NCBI GenBank assembly: GCA_017447775.1
Contig: JAFSMU010000005.1
Coordinates: 1-49,941 of the forward strand
Length of the DNA: 49,941 nt
Origin: Clostridia bacterium
GTDB lineage: Bacteria > Bacillota > Clostridia > Oscillospirales > CAG-272
Direction of reading: 5' to 3'
Within the stretch, counting starts at the first letter, position 1. The number at the start of each line of letters is the position of its first letter. The notes below the pieces were generated by a model. The model did not search any database and was not told the DNA's origin. It worked only from the letters and a program-made list of their open reading frames with translations. The translations under genes and the position numbers were made by a program. Shown here piece by piece: positions 33,947 to 41,496 of this stretch.

Positions 33947-34519
33947 TTATGCCCAAGGATTTTTTGATTTTGGTTCACGAATGCCGACAAGGACAAACTG
34001 ATCCCAAAGGTACCATTTGCCGTCGCCGCCAAGGCGAAGAACGATCTGTCTCGGGCTGTCAGCACCGCCTGAGGTGAGATTTACCTTTGCATAGCCTTCA
34101 TTCTGATACGTGTACGGATCTGTAAATATGCGAACTGTGTACGGCTGTGACGGGGTGTAGTCGTTCTCCGGTACTGCACCGTTGAAGTATGAGAACGGAA
34201 TGTAGTACTTTTCGTCGGAGAATCTTTCGTTAAGGAACTGTTTGTCGTAGGTTGAAAGCTCGCCGCGCGGGCCGCGAAGGAAGTTAAGCATCTCCGCGCC
34301 GATGTTTTTGTCAGCCGCGTAAACGCAAAGTGCGCAAAGCGCAAGCGCCGCCGTGCTGAATGGTGAATCAAGAGCGGCTTCGGGGAGAGATTTCATTTCC
34401 GCAAGGCTCTCCGGAAGCGCGGAAAACGTAATAACGGCTTCTTTTTGGCTCTTGTCAAACGATGAAGGCGCCGACGTTGCCTGTGATGCTTTGTTTTTAA
34501 GTTTATCAAAAATGCTCAT
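33947..34519 (-). CDS. DUF6935-like protein
   Basis: This 190-residue protein has no signal peptide. Segments ALPESLAEMKSLPEAALDSPF near the centre-left, AEMLNFLRGPRGELS near 74-88, NDYTPSQPY near 119-127, and the closing KWYLWDQFVLVGIR resemble clostridial proteins I know as DUF6935. Function unknown. Its ATG has AGGAGG at 6 nt and a promoter of its own, so it heads the leftward operon with the DUF4886-like lipoprotein, nitrilase-GDPD and metallophosphoesterase. Confidence 0.7.
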   Translation of the reverse strand: MSIFDKLKNKASQATSAPSSFDKSQKEAVITFSALPESLAEMKSLPEAALDSPFSTAALALCALCVYAADKNIGAEMLNFLRGPRGELSTYDKQFLNERFSDEKYYIPFSYFNGAVPENDYTPSQPYTVRIFTDPYTYQNEGYAKVNLTSGGADSPRQIVLRLGGDGKWYLWDQFVLVGIREPKSKNPWA

Positions 34520-34553
34520 GGGGTTCCTCCTGTATTTTATTTTGTTTAACTAT

Positions 34554-34582
34554 AATATAACATCTTTTCTTTTCAATTGCAA
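34554..34582 (-). promoter_or_regulatory. Promoter of the DUF6935/DUF4886 operon
   Basis: On the minus strand TTGCAA (34577-34582), a 17-bp spacer and TATATT (34554-34559), 35 nt before the ATG at 34519. Confidence 0.6.
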
Positions 34583-34641
34583 GGGCTTTTTCCATACCGC
34601 TTGAAAATAATGTATTTTTTTCTCCATTTTCAAAAAAGCAC

Positions 34642-34670
34642 TTGACAAACGCTCTCGCTCGTGGTAAAAT
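34642..34670 (+). promoter_or_regulatory. Promoter of the tRNA-Ile2/tRNA-Trp pair
   Basis: TTGACA at 34642-34647, a 17-bp spacer and TAAAAT at 34665-34670, 16 nt before the first tRNA. Confidence 0.75.
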
Positions 34671-34686
34671 ACTTCATTGTCAGCGA

Positions 34687-34763
34687 GGGCCTTTAGCTCA
34701 GTTGGTTAGAGCAACCGGCTCATAACCGGTCGGTCTGGGGTTCGAGTCCCTAAAGGCCCACCA
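34687..34763 (+). tRNA. tRNA with CAT anticodon, probably tRNA-Ile2 (lysidine-modified)
   Basis: The loop CTCATAA in an ACCGG/CCGGT stem gives CAT. The acceptor GGGCCTT/AAGGCCC is fully paired, and CCA is encoded. The body resembles Bacillus tRNA-Ile2 (GGxCCTTTAGCTCAGTTGG) rather than the elongator tRNA-Met, so C34 is probably modified by TilS to read AUA. Confidence 0.8.
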
Positions 34764-34792
34764 ATAGATCGGCGATCATCGCCGAATATTTT

Positions 34793-34868
34793 AGGGGTAT
34801 AGCTCAGCTGGTAGAGTACCGGTCTCCAAAACCGTGGGTCGTGAGTTCGAATCTTTCTGCCCCTGCCA
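34793..34868 (+). tRNA. tRNA-Trp(CCA)
   Basis: The loop CTCCAAA gives anticodon CCA. The acceptor AGGGGTA/TGCCCCT with G73 matches tRNA-Trp, and CCA is encoded. Stems contain irregular pairs: C-U at 27:43 and U-U at 50:64. Confidence 0.92.
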
Positions 34869-34896
34869 AAAACCACTTCAAAACGAAGTGGTTTTT
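34869..34896 (+). terminator. Terminator after tRNA-Trp
   Basis: The arms AAAACCACTTC and GAAGTGGTTTT with a 5-nt loop are followed by a T-rich run. Confidence 0.85.
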
Positions 34897-34915
34897 ATTT
34901 TATTTAAGCGGACTG

Positions 34916-34944
34916 TTGACAGAAGCTGAGATACAATGTATAAT
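34916..34944 (+). promoter_or_regulatory. Perfect sigma-A promoter for the DUF4838-like gene
   Basis: TTGACA at 34916-34921, a 17-bp spacer and TATAAT at 34939-34944, all at consensus, 19 nt before the ATG. Confidence 0.85.
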
Positions 34945-34963
34945 TTTCTCGGAGGGACGAAAT

Positions 34964-35890
34964 ATGAACACATCATCAATTTTAATTCACCCCGAGGAGC
35001 TAACGAAAAAATGGATCGAGCGCACAAAGGCGCTTGGATATGACGCGCTCGCGCTTCATCCGCGCGGCGGCAAGCGAGCGCCGGAAACACTTAAAGAAAT
35101 GCTCGATTGGCTCAAAACACCGGAGTACCGCTCGCTTATCGACTATGCAAAAAGCATCGGGCTTGAGATCGAATATGAATTTCACGCGATGGGGTATCTG
35201 CTCCCGCGCGAGCTGTTCCCTTCGCATCCCGAATATTTCAGAATGAATGATGACGGAGAGCGCACGCCCGACTCGAACTTTTGCATATCAAACGCCGACG
35301 CGATGAACATAGTCAAAGAAAACGCGAAAAAGCTCGCTTCGTCGCTTTACGGCTCAACGCATAATTTTTATTTTTGGGCGGACGACATACGCGGCGCAAC
35401 GTGCAAATGCGAAAAATGCCGAAAGCTATCGCCGTCGGACAATAATCTTATCATAATGAACGAAATGCTCGCGTCCGTGAAAGAGGAAATACCCGACGCG
35501 AAAATGGCGTATCTTGCGTATCAGGACACGCTCGACGCGCCGACAAGCGTCAAGCCTTTGGGCGGCATTTTTCTCGAATACGCTCCGATCGACCGCGATA
35601 TGACGCGCCCGTACTCAGGGCAAGGCGAAAATATCGCGCCGTCGATAGAAAAAATCATATCGTTTTTCGGCAAGAGCGGCTCAAAGGTGCTTGAATACTG
35701 GATGGACAACTCAATGTTCTCAAACTGGCAAAAGCCGCCGAAAAAATACGAGCCGCGGCGCGACGTTATCGCCGCAGACCTTGAATTTTACCGCTCGCTC
35801 GGATTTGAGCGCGTGTCGTCGTTCGCGTGCTTTCTTGGCGACGATTATGAGGCGCTTTACGGCGAGCCGGAGATAGTGGAATTAAAATAA
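34964..35890 (+). CDS. DUF4838-like, glycoside-hydrolase-type TIM barrel protein
   Basis: This 308-residue protein starts at the ATG preceded by GGAGGG; the frame itself opens earlier, inside tRNA-Trp. The core segment FWADDIRGATCKCEKCRKLSPSD (residues about 136-158) with its paired acids and the CxCxxC cluster, and the later LEYAPIDRDM near 202-211, match my memory of DUF4838 proteins, which often accompany polysaccharide-degrading enzymes. No signal peptide, so it acts inside the cell. It is monocistronic between a tRNA terminator and a convergent terminator. Reaction unknown. Confidence 0.7.
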   Translation: MNTSSILIHPEELTKKWIERTKALGYDALALHPRGGKRAPETLKEMLDWLKTPEYRSLIDYAKSIGLEIEYEFHAMGYLLPRELFPSHPEYFRMNDDGERTPDSNFCISNADAMNIVKENAKKLASSLYGSTHNFYFWADDIRGATCKCEKCRKLSPSDNNLIIMNEMLASVKEEIPDAKMAYLAYQDTLDAPTSVKPLGGIFLEYAPIDRDMTRPYSGQGENIAPSIEKIISFFGKSGSKVLEYWMDNSMFSNWQKPPKKYEPRRDVIAADLEFYRSLGFERVSSFACFLGDDYEALYGEPEIVELK

Positions 35891-35893
35891 CGC

Positions 35894-35921
35894 AAAACCG
35901 TCCCGTGCACGGGACGGTTTT
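35894..35921. terminator. Bidirectional terminator (28-nt perfect palindrome)
   Basis: Fourteen-nt arms beginning AAAACCGTCCC meet at GTGCAC without a spacer. It separates the convergent DUF4838-like and XRE genes, with T-runs on both strands. Confidence 0.85.
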
Positions 35922-35924
35922 GTA

Positions 35925-36767
35925 TTAAAGCAACGGTTTTCCTCTGCCGATATTGTAATAGCACCAAGAGTTCGGCACCTGTATCAGATTGTGAGCGAAT
36001 ATCAAGAGATAAACGAACTGCGTTGCAGTTGTTCCTATGTTGTATATTTCTTCCTCGGCGTCGTCAATTTCAAGCGTTTGAGAGCGCAATATGCCGTATT
36101 TTTTCATTCGACTTAGTATTACGCCGGCGCGTTCCGTCGCTATTCCGAGTCCTTTTACAAGCAGATTTTTTGTAAAAGATTTGTTCTGATCTCCTCGTTT
36201 TAAAATATAAACTATAGAATCAAATATATCCTTTTGCGAAAGGTCGGAAAACAACGCCGTGTAGTCGATCCCGTCGGCAAAAAGCGCTGTTTTTTTATCT
36301 TCGATCTCCGGCACAGCAATAAAATATCGTATTCTTTTGCCGATTCCCATATCGGTCAAACCGTTATCGGTGATCATCGAAGAAAAAATCTCTTCATGCG
36401 CCTCAATATTCGCCTCCTGCTTTTTGAAATCGAGAGTTCCCGGTTCTCCGAAGAGGCCGCATTCGATCATACTACATATTTCAAACGCTTTTTCCACACG
36501 TTCTTCCCATTTTACAGACTGTATCGCCGTATTTATCACCTTTTCAAGTCCCGCGCCGCTCACCTCGTCGCGCCCGAAAAGCGTATCTGTCGAAACACCG
36601 AAAAAGTCCGCGATGGCGGGAATAAGCTCGATGTCTGGCGTGCCGCCGTTTTCCCATTTCGACACCGCTTGCGCAGAAATATTGAGCGCCTGTGCAAGTT
36701 CGTCTTGTTTTACGCCCTTTTCTTTTCTCAAATTCGCAATGTTCTGCCCTATTGTTTGTGTACCCAT
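35925..36767 (-). CDS. XRE-family transcriptional regulator with a C-terminal effector region
   Basis: This 280-residue protein has an N-terminal helix-turn-helix (residues 7-62: IGQNIANLRKEKGVKQDELA, then SAQAVSKWENG) of Cro/CI type. The remaining 200 residues are helical, with a winged-helix-like stretch LLVKGLGIATERAGVILSRMKKYGIL near 200-226. The ATG at 36767 is preferred because GGAGG lies 8 nt upstream; the frame opens 126 nt earlier. It is next to the esterase, rhamnosidase and transporter genes, so a role as their regulator is possible but not shown. Confidence 0.85.
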   Translation of the reverse strand: MGTQTIGQNIANLRKEKGVKQDELAQALNISAQAVSKWENGGTPDIELIPAIADFFGVSTDTLFGRDEVSGAGLEKVINTAIQSVKWEERVEKAFEICSMIECGLFGEPGTLDFKKQEANIEAHEEIFSSMITDNGLTDMGIGKRIRYFIAVPEIEDKKTALFADGIDYTALFSDLSQKDIFDSIVYILKRGDQNKSFTKNLLVKGLGIATERAGVILSRMKKYGILRSQTLEIDDAEEEIYNIGTTATQFVYLLIFAHNLIQVPNSWCYYNIGRGKPLL

Positions 36768-36809
36768 ATTTACCTCCGAATTTTTTTGCCCGATCGACCT
36801 TGCGTAAAT

Positions 36810-36838
36810 AGTATAGCACAAACAACAGTTGAGTGCAA
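36810..36838 (-). promoter_or_regulatory. Promoter of the XRE regulator gene
   Basis: On the minus strand TTGCAC (36833-36838), a 17-bp spacer and TATACT (36810-36815), about 42 nt before the ATG. Confidence 0.65.
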
Positions 36839-36912
36839 GCGATGCAAAACTTATAAAAATCAACCGAAGTTTGATGAGAGTCAAAAACATCAAGCATCGG
36901 TTGTTTTTTTGA

Positions 36913-37983
36913 TTATTTATTCTTCATTATCTCCATATATACGTTCCAGTCGAAACGAGAAAAGTAGTGATCGTACGCGCGGAGGTGATAGCAGACGTTT
37001 CCGTCCCTGAAATCGTCGCCGATTTCGGGCGCTCTGTCGGACGCAACAAGCCCTGTAAGACCGAGATTTTCCCACGCCTTCGACGCGGCGGCACAGCATA
37101 AAAATTGAGAGGGCGGATCAGCCCAGTAGTCCTCGGCGGCGGAGCCGACAAGCACGCGTCGCGGCGCAATCGTGGCAATAAGCATGTGCTGATCGAATGG
37201 TAGCGTTTCGACGCCCGCGTATTTTTTGTAGTTTTCGCAGAACCAGTACGGGAAATTCTTTGTGATATCTGCAATTTTCTCTCCGGCGGTGCCGGCGGCG
37301 AGAGCGCTGCCGCTGCATCCCGATTCGTTGTCGATGACGTATTTTATGCGCTCGTCGAGCATTCCCGTGACGAGCGCGGTCTTGCCGAGCCGCGAGTGTC
37401 CCGCCACAGCCGAGCGCGACAGGTCGAGCTTGTCCGCCTTTGTCATCGCGTAGTCCATCACGCGCATATTCGCCCAAGCCCACATCTGTATTTTGCCGGA
37501 GTCAGTCGGCGCGCGGTGCGCGGGATCAGGCGTTACAATGCCGGCAAGCCCGGTCGTAAAATCACCGTCGTCGCTTGTGATATCGGTGTAGCACAGCGAG
37601 AAAAGCGCAAAACCACTGTCAATTATTTCCTCGGCGGGCGTGTATTTGCTCGGAAGCAGATCTTCAAAATCGTTATGAATGATAAACGGGTATTTGCCGT
37701 CGGCCTTCGGTATTATCGCCCAGAACGGAAACGAAAACTCCTTGCCGCAAACAACGGTGTGCGCTATAACGCGCTGTTTCGGCGCTTTTCCCGCCGCAAA
37801 TCGCTTTGCGGCAAAGTCGAGCGGAAGCTCCTCAAACCACACCTTTTCGGGCTCGGGGAGCGGCGTACCGTACTCCTCGCGGCAAAGAATATTTATGTAT
37901 TCTTCCCTGACGCGAGAAAAAGTCGACGCGTCAAAATCGTCGATTTTCTTAACCGATCTTCTTGCAAGTTCTTCGCTTATCAT
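36913..37983 (-). CDS. CE15-like glucuronoyl esterase family alpha/beta hydrolase
   Basis: This 356-residue hydrolase has the nucleophile motif GHSRLGKTAL with Ser197, a DNESGCSGSAL segment with E220, and RAYDHYFSRFDW with His339, the order seen in CE15 esterases (nucleophile GHSRxGK, then ESG, then HxxxxxDW). CE15 enzymes cut the ester between glucuronic acid of xylan and lignin alcohols. There is no signal peptide, unlike typical secreted CE15, so it may act on a small imported ester. GGAGG precedes the ATG. It is divergent from the rhamnosidase gene with overlapping promoters. Confidence 0.8.
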   Translation of the reverse strand: MISEELARRSVKKIDDFDASTFSRVREEYINILCREEYGTPLPEPEKVWFEELPLDFAAKRFAAGKAPKQRVIAHTVVCGKEFSFPFWAIIPKADGKYPFIIHNDFEDLLPSKYTPAEEIIDSGFALFSLCYTDITSDDGDFTTGLAGIVTPDPAHRAPTDSGKIQMWAWANMRVMDYAMTKADKLDLSRSAVAGHSRLGKTALVTGMLDERIKYVIDNESGCSGSALAAGTAGEKIADITKNFPYWFCENYKKYAGVETLPFDQHMLIATIAPRRVLVGSAAEDYWADPPSQFLCCAAASKAWENLGLTGLVASDRAPEIGDDFRDGNVCYHLRAYDHYFSRFDWNVYMEIMKNK

Positions 37984-38010
37984 TTTTGCCTCCTTATTTG
38001 TTTTCCTTCA

Positions 38011-38039
38011 TTGACAATATTAGTTATATAGTGTATAAT
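38011..38039 (+). promoter_or_regulatory. Perfect sigma-A promoter of the rhamnosidase gene
   Basis: TTGACA at 38011-38016, a 17-bp spacer and TATAAT at 38034-38039, 30 nt before the ATG. Confidence 0.85.
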
Positions 38040-38053
38040 ATAAAAAATGTGAA
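38025..38053 (-). promoter_or_regulatory. Divergent promoter candidate of the CE15-like gene
   Basis: On the minus strand TTCACA (38048-38053), a 17-bp spacer and TATATA (38025-38030). It overlaps the rhamnosidase promoter almost completely, so the two genes may compete for polymerase. Confidence 0.45.
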
Positions 38054-38069
38054 TTATTTGGAGTAAATT

Positions 38070-40178
38070 ATGAAAATGAGCGATATATTCGGCAAAGCCG
38101 TGTTTGTTACGTCAAGCGAGGCTTGCGTGTCGCCGTGCTTTTTCGGCAAGTTCAACGCAAAAAAGGACGCGAAAACTGAAATTGCGATATGCGGACTCGG
38201 CTTTTTCCGCCTTTTTATCAATGGCGTGCGTGCGTCAAGCGATGTTTTTGCACCGGTAACAAGCCATTATTTCAGCCGTGAAAACTGCTATTGCACGGTT
38301 CAATTCGGCGAAATAATGAAAAGCAGAATATATGCCATAAAATACGACATTTCTTCGCTCGTGCGCGACGGCGAAAACGAAATCGAAGTTTCGGTCGGTC
38401 CCGGCTGGTTCGCGGAGTTTTCAGATAAGTGCGTTCTTTGTTACAAGATCACAAGCGGCGACATTGAAACATACTCCGATACGAGCATAAAATGGAACGA
38501 CTCGCCCATTACGGATTATAGCATACATCTCGGCGAAAAGCAAGACTATACAAAGCATAATTACGACAAAAACGGATTTTCGCACGACGGACTTAAAAAC
38601 TGCGTTATCGCGGATATTTCGCAAACGGAATATTATCTGCAAGACTGCCCGAATGACAAAGTGATCCGCTCGCTTGTGCCGCAAAAGCTGTACGACGACG
38701 GCGAATATTCCGTATATGACATCGGCGAAAACATTTCGGGAACATACGTGTTCCGCGCACATGACACGGGCGCTAAAATATCCGTCAGCGTTTCGGAAGC
38801 GCTTGACGACGGAAAATTTGACGAAAAGCACTCGCACAAGCAAGCGGCGGAGTTCATCGCCGACGGCAAAGAGCGCGAGTATTCGCTGACGTTTACGTGG
38901 CAGGCGTTCAGGTACGTCAGGATAAGCTCAAAAGCCGAGCTTTTACGCGTTGACGTAATACACAGCGATATTGCCAAAACATCCGATTTCAAATGCGAAA
39001 ACGACGTTTTGAATTGGCTTTACGAAGCATACATCCGCACTCAGCTTTGTAATATGCACGCGGGCATACCGTCCGACTGCCCGCATATCGAGCGGCGAGG
39101 ATACACCGGCGACGGTCAGCTGACGTGCGAAACCGTTATGCTGACAACCGACTCAAAAAAATTCTATCTCAAGTGGATGGAAGATATTTCAGACTGTCAG
39201 GATGTAAATTCCGGGCACGTTCAGTACACCGCCCCGTATTTCAGATGCGGAGGCGGCCCCGGCGGTTGGGGATGCGCGATAGCGGAAGTGCCGTACGTTT
39301 TTTATAAAATGTACGGTGATATCGAGCCGATGAAAAAATATTATCCGCAAATGATGCGCTATCTCGATTATCTTGAAGCGCACAGCGAAAACGACCTTGT
39401 CGTTTCAGATCAGCCGGGACTTTGGTGCCTTGGCGAGTGGTGCGTTCCGGGCGCAAAGCAGTTTTCGCACCCCGATATTCCCGCGCCGTTTGTAAACAAT
39501 TATTTTTATATAAGAACGATAGACCGCATGACGGAACTTGCGGAAAAATGCGGCAGAGCCGACACGGTCGACGCTTTGTTAAAAACTCGCGAAAGGAAAG
39601 TCCGTGCGATAATCGATAATTATTTCAATGCTGAAACGGGCGATTTCTGCGGCAATGTAAACAGCGCAAACTCATTTGCACTCGATATCGGGCTTGGCGA
39701 CGAAAGAACGTTTGAAAACCTTATAAATTCGGTTCGCACAAAGCCGCTCGACACGGGCATTTTCGGTACCGACCTTGTAACAAAGCTCCTCTTTGAGAGC
39801 GGATATTTTGACGACGCCATAGAGTTTCTCTCCCGCGAAAAATACCCGTCGTTTGGGTTTATGATGAGATCGGGCGCGACAACGCTATGGGAAGAATGGG
39901 GCAACCCGCGCTCTATGTCACACCCCATGTTCGGCGCCGTTGTAAAATACTTATTCTACGAAATTCTCGGCATAAAACGCTGCGGCGCAGGATGGGAAAA
40001 CGTCGTGATCGCGCCGAAAACCAACACGACCACAGGCAGTGCGTCAGGCAAAATAACGACGGAATACGGAGAAATTTGCGTCGACGTTGACGCGCAAAAA
40101 AACGTCTGCCGAGTAAAAATCCCGAAAAAAATCTCCGCCAAAGTCGTCTTTGACGGAGAGATCGTAATTCAGAACTGA
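38070..40178 (+). CDS. GH78-like alpha-L-rhamnosidase
   Basis: This 702-residue enzyme removes terminal alpha-L-rhamnose from glycans or glycosides. Beta-sandwich domains occupy about 1-310. The (alpha/alpha)6 barrel begins near 312 and contains the acid-rich motif SDCPHIERRGYTGDGQ near 334-349, which corresponds to DCPQRxERLGWTGD with its catalytic acids. The closing TTLWEEW near 605-611 and SHPMFGAVVKYLFYEILGI complete the signature. It lacks a signal peptide, so it probably acts on imported oligosaccharides. GGAG precedes the ATG, and a perfect promoter drives it. A transporter gene faces it 1 nt away at the 3' end. Confidence 0.88.
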   Translation: MKMSDIFGKAVFVTSSEACVSPCFFGKFNAKKDAKTEIAICGLGFFRLFINGVRASSDVFAPVTSHYFSRENCYCTVQFGEIMKSRIYAIKYDISSLVRDGENEIEVSVGPGWFAEFSDKCVLCYKITSGDIETYSDTSIKWNDSPITDYSIHLGEKQDYTKHNYDKNGFSHDGLKNCVIADISQTEYYLQDCPNDKVIRSLVPQKLYDDGEYSVYDIGENISGTYVFRAHDTGAKISVSVSEALDDGKFDEKHSHKQAAEFIADGKEREYSLTFTWQAFRYVRISSKAELLRVDVIHSDIAKTSDFKCENDVLNWLYEAYIRTQLCNMHAGIPSDCPHIERRGYTGDGQLTCETVMLTTDSKKFYLKWMEDISDCQDVNSGHVQYTAPYFRCGGGPGGWGCAIAEVPYVFYKMYGDIEPMKKYYPQMMRYLDYLEAHSENDLVVSDQPGLWCLGEWCVPGAKQFSHPDIPAPFVNNYFYIRTIDRMTELAEKCGRADTVDALLKTRERKVRAIIDNYFNAETGDFCGNVNSANSFALDIGLGDERTFENLINSVRTKPLDTGIFGTDLVTKLLFESGYFDDAIEFLSREKYPSFGFMMRSGATTLWEEWGNPRSMSHPMFGAVVKYLFYEILGIKRCGAGWENVVIAPKTNTTTGSASGKITTEYGEICVDVDAQKNVCRVKIPKKISAKVVFDGEIVIQN

Positions 40179-40179
40179 T

Positions 40180-41370
40180 TTACGCTTCTTTTCTGCTCGA
40201 TATAACCGTTATAACAGTTCCCGCGCCCATTATGATGGCCCAGACAAGTATCATTGCGCCGAAGTCGAACTGTTCCATAACGAAAGCGAAGAATAAGCTT
40301 GCAAGCGACGCGGCGATATACCCCGAACAGTCAAGGATGCCGTTTGCGCTTGACACTTTGCCGCTGTACGCAAGGCTCGGAACGTAAATGCTCCACACGG
40401 TAGTTGAAGCGATACCCGTTGCGGTAATGGCTATGGCGAACAAAACAAGGTTTGCTATCGGAGATGAGACAAATATCATCACGGCGTATAAAAGTGCGCC
40501 GAGGCCGAACATCGTGCCGACCATACGGACGGCGTTTTCCTTGAACAGCTTATAAAGGCCAAGTCCGACAAACGGGCTGCAAGTTTTTGCAAAAGTGAGT
40601 ATTGACGCGATAATTCCCGAAACGTTTGCGTCAAATCCAAGGTGTTCCGTAATATACGTCGGCACCCAAAAAACTATCGACGTGCCGGATATTTCACCGA
40701 TTAGCTCGATAAGCAGGAACGGAACAAAATATTTCAGCTTGAAAATGCCGACGATGTCAAACTTTTTGCGCTCGCCGCTCTTTTTCTCGAATTTGATTAT
40801 TCCCCGCTTTTCAAGCAGCGTAAGGAGCAGAAAACTCGATACTGCCATAATAAAGGCGACGATGCCCGAAACGATGAACGCGGCGTTCCATTTCATCCAA
40901 AGCGCAAGAAGTCCCGCGATAAGCGGACCGACAAAAAAGACAAATGAAAAAATAACGCTGATGATCCTCGCGTAGTTTTGCGGATTGTTTTCCGAGAAGA
41001 CCTTGACGAGCGGCCCGCGAAGCATCGAAACGCCGAGCCCGAGCAAAAGAAAACAAATAATTCTTACAAAATTTGCGCCGACAGTCGCAAAAACGATCAT
41101 GGAAACACCGGCAAGCGAAAGACCGCACAGCACCATATAACGCGGGCGGATCATATCGCCGAGCATACCGTTTACAAACTGCCCCGCGGCATACGATATC
41201 ATATAAACCGACGAGTAAACGGCGATGACGTTTTTTGTAAACTCGCCGGATTCGGTCATCTGAGGCGTGAAGGTGCCGAGCATATTTTTCAAAAAATAAT
41301 AAGTTATATACGTGACAATACACGTTGCGCCGATAAATACGGCGTTTCTCAGTTGAATTTTCTTGTCCAT
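40180..41370 (-). CDS. MFS transporter, OPA (sugar-phosphate/glycerol-3-phosphate antiporter)-like
   Basis: This membrane protein of about 396 residues has 12 helices. The N-terminal pattern YYFLKNMLGTFTPQM and the loop RGPLVKVFSENNPQNYARI near 117-135 recall GlpT/UhpT-type organophosphate carriers. Given the CE15-like and GH78-like genes next to it, uptake of a plant-derived sugar is possible, but the substrate cannot be read. I place the start at the ATG at 41370 because the TTG at 41397 falls at the expected transcription start. Its ribosome site is weak. Confidence 0.85.
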   Translation of the reverse strand: MDKKIQLRNAVFIGATCIVTYITYYFLKNMLGTFTPQMTESGEFTKNVIAVYSSVYMISYAAGQFVNGMLGDMIRPRYMVLCGLSLAGVSMIVFATVGANFVRIICFLLLGLGVSMLRGPLVKVFSENNPQNYARIISVIFSFVFFVGPLIAGLLALWMKWNAAFIVSGIVAFIMAVSSFLLLTLLEKRGIIKFEKKSGERKKFDIVGIFKLKYFVPFLLIELIGEISGTSIVFWVPTYITEHLGFDANVSGIIASILTFAKTCSPFVGLGLYKLFKENAVRMVGTMFGLGALLYAVMIFVSSPIANLVLFAIAITATGIASTTVWSIYVPSLAYSGKVSSANGILDCSGYIAASLASLFFAFVMEQFDFGAMILVWAIIMGAGTVITVISSRKEA

Positions 41371-41398
41371 ATCCAATTTCCAATCTGTATTTGACAAG

Positions 41399-41432
41399 GT
41401 ATAATTTTATACCTGACTTGATTTTTTGTCAA
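41399..41432 (-). promoter_or_regulatory. Promoter of the MFS gene with an overlapping palindromic operator
   Basis: On the minus strand TTGACA (41427-41432), a 17-bp spacer and TAAAAT (41404-41409). A perfect palindrome of two 7-bp arms, GGTATAA and TTATACC (41399-41414), covers the -10 element and is a plausible repressor site. Confidence 0.65.
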
Positions 41433-41496
41433 GATTATTTTGAAAAGACCTTAAATTATTTGATAAATACGCTATAATATTCTTAACGGAGGAACG

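Noticed and set aside
33624..33956. A repeat-rich leftward frame and a rightward Ser/Val-rich frame over the start of the DUF4886-like gene
   Set aside because: They are other-frame readings of the Thr/Pro/Glu-rich linker of that lipoprotein. The repeats are protein low complexity, not a CRISPR array; no CRISPR-like array was seen anywhere.
34687..34763. Elongator or initiator tRNA-Met for the CAT anticodon
   Set aside because: The body matches the Ile2 type better, and the acceptor begins GGG with full pairing, unlike initiator tRNA. Met remains possible without a TilS identity check.
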